DNA of 64,000 bases, taken from Polytrichum commune. Its lineage: Eukaryota > Streptophyta > Polytrichopsida > Polytrichales > Polytrichaceae. The position numbers were made by a program, and so were the translations under genes. How positions within the stretch are numbered: position 1 is the first letter of the stretch; the number at the start of each line of letters is the position of its first letter. Shown here one piece after another: positions 58,496-64,000 of the stretch. The stretch covers positions 15,870,001 through 15,934,000 of the forward strand of contig OX485806.1 in the NCBI GenBank assembly GCA_950295325.1. The letters are read 5' to 3'. The notes under the pieces are model-generated. The model saw only the letters and a list, made by a program, of their open reading frames with translations. It ran no database searches and was not told the origin of the DNA.

Positions 58496-61400
58496 TTACA
58501 GATACAAAGAAGCCGCAAACACAATATCTCTTTTGATCTTAGTTATGGCATCTTCTAATTTGGCTTTCAAATCAGCTTCCCCAATTGAGTGAGCAGCTAC
58601 CACCAATTGCTGCAGGACTTCCTCTAAGCGCCTCATTGCCCTGATCAAACTGCCCTCGAAAACTTCAGCAAGTTTCATTACATCAATAAACCTCGCCCCT
58701 TTGGACCATGCAAAGACAAGCTCCATGATGTCAGGTCGAAATGCAGCCACGTAGTCCTCTACATCTATTGATAACTGCAAATAAAGCAAGCCAAAAATGT
58801 AAGAATCAAATTTTATATTCAGGTGCAATACAGTAAATTGTAATGGTCAAATCATACCAGGATGCCTACCATCTTCTCAACATAACTTGAGCATCTTATC
58901 CAATCTCTTTTAAACACATGTCTGTTTGGTGCCAATTCTTAGATCCACACCTAACCACATACCACTTAAATACAGGTGTCCAGATTATTGCTATGTTGGA
59001 TTTAGGCATGACTACCTTAAGCTCTCAAAGTTACCTTGTAGGCAACTCACCTGGAGTTTTGAACTGGAGCCTTTACGAATAACTCTCAAGAAGGCTGTGG
59101 GTGCAATCCAAGAACAAGGACCCACTTCTTATGATTTAAACAAGGTGTTTTGTGGAAATTACCTTGCATTCAACTTCAATTTTGCCAACTCGGCGTGCAA
59201 CCTCACGGAGTTGGGAGAAAGGGCCTGCAAGCTCTTCAGGAAGCTTTGAAAAAGTTTTGGTTTTTTCTTGCCACACAAAGCATGAAAGCAGGGACACAAG
59301 TTGCTCTACTGTGCACTCTTTCAAAGTCCCACCAAAGATAAGTTCAGTCAACACAAGCTCATCTGCACTGCTGATTTCACATGCCACGCGGCCCTTCAAC
59401 TCAACCACATCCTCTGCAGTAGCATACCTGTAAATGTACACAAAAACATGAGGACAGAAACCAATATTGACAACAAATTTTGTATGAACATTGAGACTTG
59501 TAACTTCTCCAATGTTCTTATGCCCCTTAGTTTTGCCAATTTGTTTGCCTGTATCAACACAAAGCAGGAAAGATATAACTAGACAGTGCACCAGCGTAGC
59601 AGGTGGTTAAGAGTTTTACAATTTCATGCCATGGTTGACCATTAAGATAAAAAATGACATTACCATCTGGGAAAAAAATTCATGCAAGGCCACTTCACTC
59701 TTTCCCTTTGAGTTTATCCAAAGGCCATTCCATGGAAAACTGAAATTCAATTGTGTAGGGTCACAGGCCTTCAAATGCAGTGTCAAGACATATTAAGACC
59801 GAGCTCTCAACCAAATGCTATTTTTATTGCCATCCTATTCATCATGTGGGTCCTTCTACACAATAAATTAATGTATCAAGGATTGTGAGAAATTGAAGTG
59901 TCATGGTCTCCTGGATTTGTGTTAGACCCACTCTTTGACGTGGTTTAATGCAAAATCTGGTAGACCATGAAACAATATCCATTTCATGTTATGTAGGAGT
60001 CCTTGTAGATTTTTCATGCATTCAAACTTCCTTGCTCCAAAGGGCCCTCAAGCTCTAGAGTACAGTGAAGTGGTATGGTCTCAACATTTTCAACCAATGA
60101 GGAGTCAGATTTCAACAGTCAGAAGACATCGAGCTCTTGCGTAAAGTGCCGCAAAGTACACATGTATTCCACACACAATGGACCACACGTAAAATGAATC
60201 ATGGAAGCTTGGAAATTTGGAAGAAAAGATTTACCCCAGGCGCCTCAAAACTCGGCGTCGAGCCTTCAATTCATCCTTGAACACTAAAGTAGTTGCAGCG
60301 CGGACCTCCTTGCGAGCTACTCGTATCTCATCATTAAGAGCTTCCTTCCGTTCTAGAACACGTAATCTCGGTGCCAATGTAGCTGACTCAGCCAATGCAT
60401 GTTTTTCTAGCAAGGCTTCAACCGCCTCTAGCCTTCGGACCGCTTTTTTATAGGATCCACTATCTACCTGCAAAAGGCATCAGCTTCTGTCAACTTCAAA
60501 AACATTTCATGAGGTGTTGACGGGCGGTTCAGAAGACGGAAGTCCAAGATACCAGCTCTGCATGAAGGAATAATACTTCGTGTCTTCAAATTGAAACATG
60601 GAGATGCTTAAATTGGTGTCAATAAATTATCCACCAAATTTCCCATCCTTAAGGTGATGAACTTAACCGTTGAAGGACTAAAGGGCTCAATGTACAACCT
60701 ATATACATATTTTTATACAAGTCCTCACCAAGTCTTGGGATCAAATTTTTACATATATAGTTTCAAAACTTTATTTGGTAGATTATCTTATGTGAAGGAG
60801 AGAATCAGAATATACTCATGTGTGACATTGGAGATCAAAATACAAAGTATTTGCATCCAAGGGCACCCAGGCCATATGCTAGAACCCAAATCTTCAATTA
60901 CATTGAGGTATTCAACCAATCTAAAAAGTAAACAATTGATGTATAAGTTAGTATTAGACAGGACAACCTTTCACACAATAAATCTAAAAATGCAAGGTGT
61001 AGCTCAAATACGCATTTTAGTGGACAGAGAGGCCCAGATTGGGCCTCTCAGACACTTAGGGGTTACGTAGGCCTTAAGGTCTATGTGTATGGCAACTCAC
61101 AAAATGTAATCCTTGAGAAGCCCAGAAACCTGAAGTTCCAAGCTCAAAAGACCTTTAGTATGCAGGTTTTCCCAGACACTTACATCCATATCATCCTCTG
61201 GGTCCAGTAATTGAGGTCCATCAGGAAAGCGTCGCATCACCTCCAAGACAGTTTTCAGACACCTCTCCCGTGCTTCAATGGGTCGAAGGTCCTTAGGTAT
61301 GTAGATTCTGACAGTACTTAGGTGCTCCACCTGCACAAAAGCACCATAAACAGCATTTTTCTTTTATCAGGAACTCATAGACAGCAGATATACAAAGAAC

Positions 61401-64000
61401 ATCACAACACCATCAATCCGCTCAAGGCCTAATTCAATCACTTACTTTATGTGAACACCTAACCAAAAGCACATGTGTCTAAAAGAGAGTAGACGACATG
61501 CTCAGATTTTGTAAACCATTATAGACTCAATAGTCAATATAAATTGGGGGGACCTATATGATCATTTAATGAGAAAGAGAATCTTCCCTTCGAGAGTTAT
61601 ATTCATATGGGCTACAGGCACACTTTGGATTTGCTACTCATCTCAAACTGGTTGCATGTTTCACATCCTACAAGAAGTGGGTGCAGAACTAAAAGTGTCT
61701 GTTTAAACCATGTTTCAAAGAAACCCCACCTTTCATATACACTACACATAAACAGTACCAAGAGAGAAGCACATACCTGGTTGAGAGGGATGCCCACCAC
61801 TGCAGGTTCTCCATTATCATCTAAGGGAACTGGTCGCACAACTTTATTACGACCGTCCCCATCAACCGTTACACAATTTGCCAAAATGTCCACAATGAAT
61901 TTAGTGCCACTTGCTCCTTGGACGTCACCTGGACAATTACACAAAAGCATGAGTAAGAAAGCTAACAAGAGGACAACATTGCCTACCTAGAGACTCATGA
62001 AGAACTTGTGCCATTAAAACACCTTCTCAACCACAAAGAAAAGAGTCCTAAAACATTTTTCCAAACTAAAATGAGCTCCTATTGGTGCATTCATCTGAAA
62101 CTCCTTCATCCCCATGCTATTTCATGTCTAGAGCTCACTACAAAACAATGCATGACAATCATTGCTACTTCAAGGGTAGTAAAAGCAGTATTACCATCAA
62201 ATGAGTCTTTCACTGCTGTCTGAACCTTCTCAAAGTTAATGATGACACCCCATATAGGCTGAATCTTCTTGGGGGGAACTGTGAGGTCTCCATCATGTGT
62301 AGCTGGAACTACTTGTACCAAACGGCCTGGTTGCAGAGACATGTTGATGTAAATTTCCAATAGTTTCACACATAGCGTATTCAAGATTTTTTTACAGAGA
62401 ACACAAACTTGACAACCCTCCAGCAAATACAAGTGACAAACTTATCAAAACAACCTTAGATCCACTTGAACAGCGAATCACCTTTCCGTTATGTGGCCAA
62501 ACTATAGGGATGCCCAGGGTAAGTCACACTTTAGATCTGCCCACACTATAATCAGTGTAATTGAGGGATTCATTGAAAGCAAGAATGAAGGAGGGATGTC
62601 AGCAGACCTGGTTGAAGATAGGGTAGGCTGTAACGGGGAGCAAAAGCAATGCTCCTGATGTCCGCTCTCAAATTATGCAATTGTTGTAATAAGGTACGGT
62701 ACTCTTTAACTTGATCCCCTTCTTCTATAACTATACTCTCTCGTTCTTCTTCCAGAGCTTTCACCCTTTTCTGCTCTACACATTATACACCAACTAGTGT
62801 TATATTTCATGTCCTTCCAACGAACATGGTCTTGTGAAATGTGAAAGTCCTTACCCAACCAACCAGCCAGCCAGATAGCAAAGCAACCTGCTTGATTTAT
62901 TGGCCAAGAAAAGATTGTATAACACAATATTGTTTGCCAATACAAGAATATCGAGACACTGACTTTCATGCCAAGTTCTTTCTGTGCTCTTTCTTCCTCA
63001 TCATCAAATGGATTGTAGATTCTGGATTGTTCCTCAGGAAGTCTTCCATGAAGCTTCACCTTCCAGTCAACGAGACAGATAAAATATACAAGAAAATGCC
63101 CTTGGACACCAAGAAAGAAGGTTATCAATCACCACCAACAATCCTACAACAGCTAACATACACTGCTGCAATACTCCATCAACCTTTTGCAAGGAAAACT
63201 TGGGCTCTTTACATCTAATGATTTCCTGACCTCAAAAAAATTCATACAGGAAGGGCGTTCAACTAAATCCTCCACCATTGTCTGAAAAATAAAATCAGTG
63301 CAAAGTGCACACAGGACATCACCTGAAGCTGTGGGAGAGCTCGATCAGACTGGAACTGATGAAAAGACTGTCGAAGAAGCTCTTCAGGGTTGCTCTCCTC
63401 ACTCCGCATCTGGTTTAGCAGCATATTGTAGCTCAAGTGGAATGCACTGTCATGACATACCCCACTTAGTATCAAACTCACGACTCATACATGCCACTAA
63501 GAATACCTTCTTTAACAAGTTCTCTAGTCTCTATGATATGCACACTACCTAATTATGTTAGGATTAGAATTTTGTAATAAAATAATACAGAACCACAATA
63601 CTCCCAATAGTAACCCCCACTATTTGCACAAAAGAAAGGTCAAAGAGCCAAACAATTGCTTCGTCTCCTTCAACGAAGAGATCAAGTGAGAAGTTTAACG
63701 AACCACATGGATCAAAAACATCAGAAGATTGTGTTTAGCTTGAAATGCTGAGCTCAATAATAGGCTCTATCACAAAAATGAGGGCATTCCTATTAGGGCC
63801 TCACTAAAAGCAAAACTGTAAGAAGACAAACACACCTATCAAGGCAGAACTATACAACAGGTTATAAGGTAGTCAGAGCATAAGACTTGAAACTAGAGGA
63901 CATGATCTAGAGGTGTCATAGGGTAGAGAAATTGCTAGATTTTTGTAACTGAGGAGATGAATAGGACATAGTAGTACCTGTTTAGAGGATCAGCAGAACC
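58496..64000 (-). CDS. HEN2: HEN2/MTR4-type DExH RNA helicase, C-terminal part (gene starts beyond the window)
   Basis: Nine exons on the minus strand, read right to left: 64000-63978 (partial), 63446-63323, 62770-62608, 62326-62195, 61928-61777, 61330-61184, 60467-60235, 59427-59163 and 58774-58496. All have GT-AG introns and compatible phases, giving about 505 residues and a TAA at 58498-58496. Landmarks: GSADPLNS-AFHLSYNMLLNQ and FHQFQSDRAL (end of the helicase core), KALEEERESIVIEE (arch stalk), LQPGRLVQVV and WGVIINF (KOW region), IPKDLRPIEAR, DELKARRRVLRRLGY, then the DSHCT domain with KGRVACEI, LLSCFVW, FRPDIMELVFAW, VFEGSLIRAMRRLEEVLQQL and KRDIVFAASLYL at the end. These helicases feed RNA to the nuclear exosome; wording in the arch favours HEN2 (nucleoplasmic) over MTR4. 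The part seen is intact. Confidence 0.92.
62962..63060 (-). other. Coding-like stretch inside a HEN2 intron
   Basis: On the minus strand the intron 62771-63322 contains an open stretch reading KLHGRLPEEQSRIYNPFDDE and then an Arg/Lys/Glu run. It looks protein-like in composition, but flanking splice sites are weak and the HEN2 exons join well without it. It may be an alternative exon, a relic, or chance. Confidence 0.2.

Overview
The window looks like nuclear DNA of a streptophyte plant. The clues are a root-cap family protein, a HEN2-type exosome helicase with many GT-AG introns, plant-type telomere-like TTTAGGG runs, and a dense mix of plant-type mobile elements. A non-seed plant or charophyte-grade lineage is my guess, because a Ty3/gypsy element carrying a cytosine methyltransferase has been reported from such lineages. 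The species cannot be named from the sequence.

Likely host genes: the 3' part of a root-cap family gene (2-601, +); a two-exon alpha/beta hydrolase (40624-42832, +); a small membrane protein (46505-46723, -); possible last exons of an unknown gene (39171-40361, +); and the 3' two-fifths or so of a HEN2/MTR4-type RNA helicase (nine exons seen, 58496-64000, -). Most of the rest is mobile or repeat-derived.

Region 1 (about 5.1-22.1 kb) is the most unusual. A decayed transposase-like gene points left (5143-8296, -). A large spliced gene points right (15287-19125, +); it carries a DGQH motif resembling the ParB/DndB-type nucleotide-binding fold, then an acidic region, a coiled coil and a proline-rich tail. 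It is followed by a spliced FCP1/NIF-like HAD phosphatase gene (about 19119-22085, +). Around and inside these genes lie about 28 copies of one palindrome, consensus TACGAACGNNCGTTCGTA. They crowd the region between the divergent genes and occur in pairs inside two introns, and five more sit in the intron before the HAD exon. I read this as a candidate large mobile element whose own protein may read the palindromes. Its ends were not found.

Region 2 (23579-34843) is a Ty3/gypsy retroelement with the order gag, aspartic protease, C5-cytosine methyltransferase, reverse transcriptase, RNase H, integrase, PHD-like finger. It is broken by one frameshift, six in-frame stops and a 995-bp solo LTR that landed inside the gag zinc knuckle. 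A second, inverted copy of that solo LTR (48049-49020) interrupts a LINE 3' end (47671-49746).

Region 3 (34.8-58 kb) holds repeats: a 165-bp-arm hairpin, a 1.37-kb near-perfect palindrome, TIR elements with clear target-site duplications (hAT-like at 51997-52470, Harbinger-like at 43829-44556), a tRNA-derived SINE (54584-54792), a 25-bp tandem array, and a 1.5-kb segment present twice in opposite orientation (2332-3874 and 50029-51583). Across unrelated elements the in-frame stops are nearly all ones that a single C-to-T change could make from CAG, CAA or CGA, which fits methylation-driven decay.
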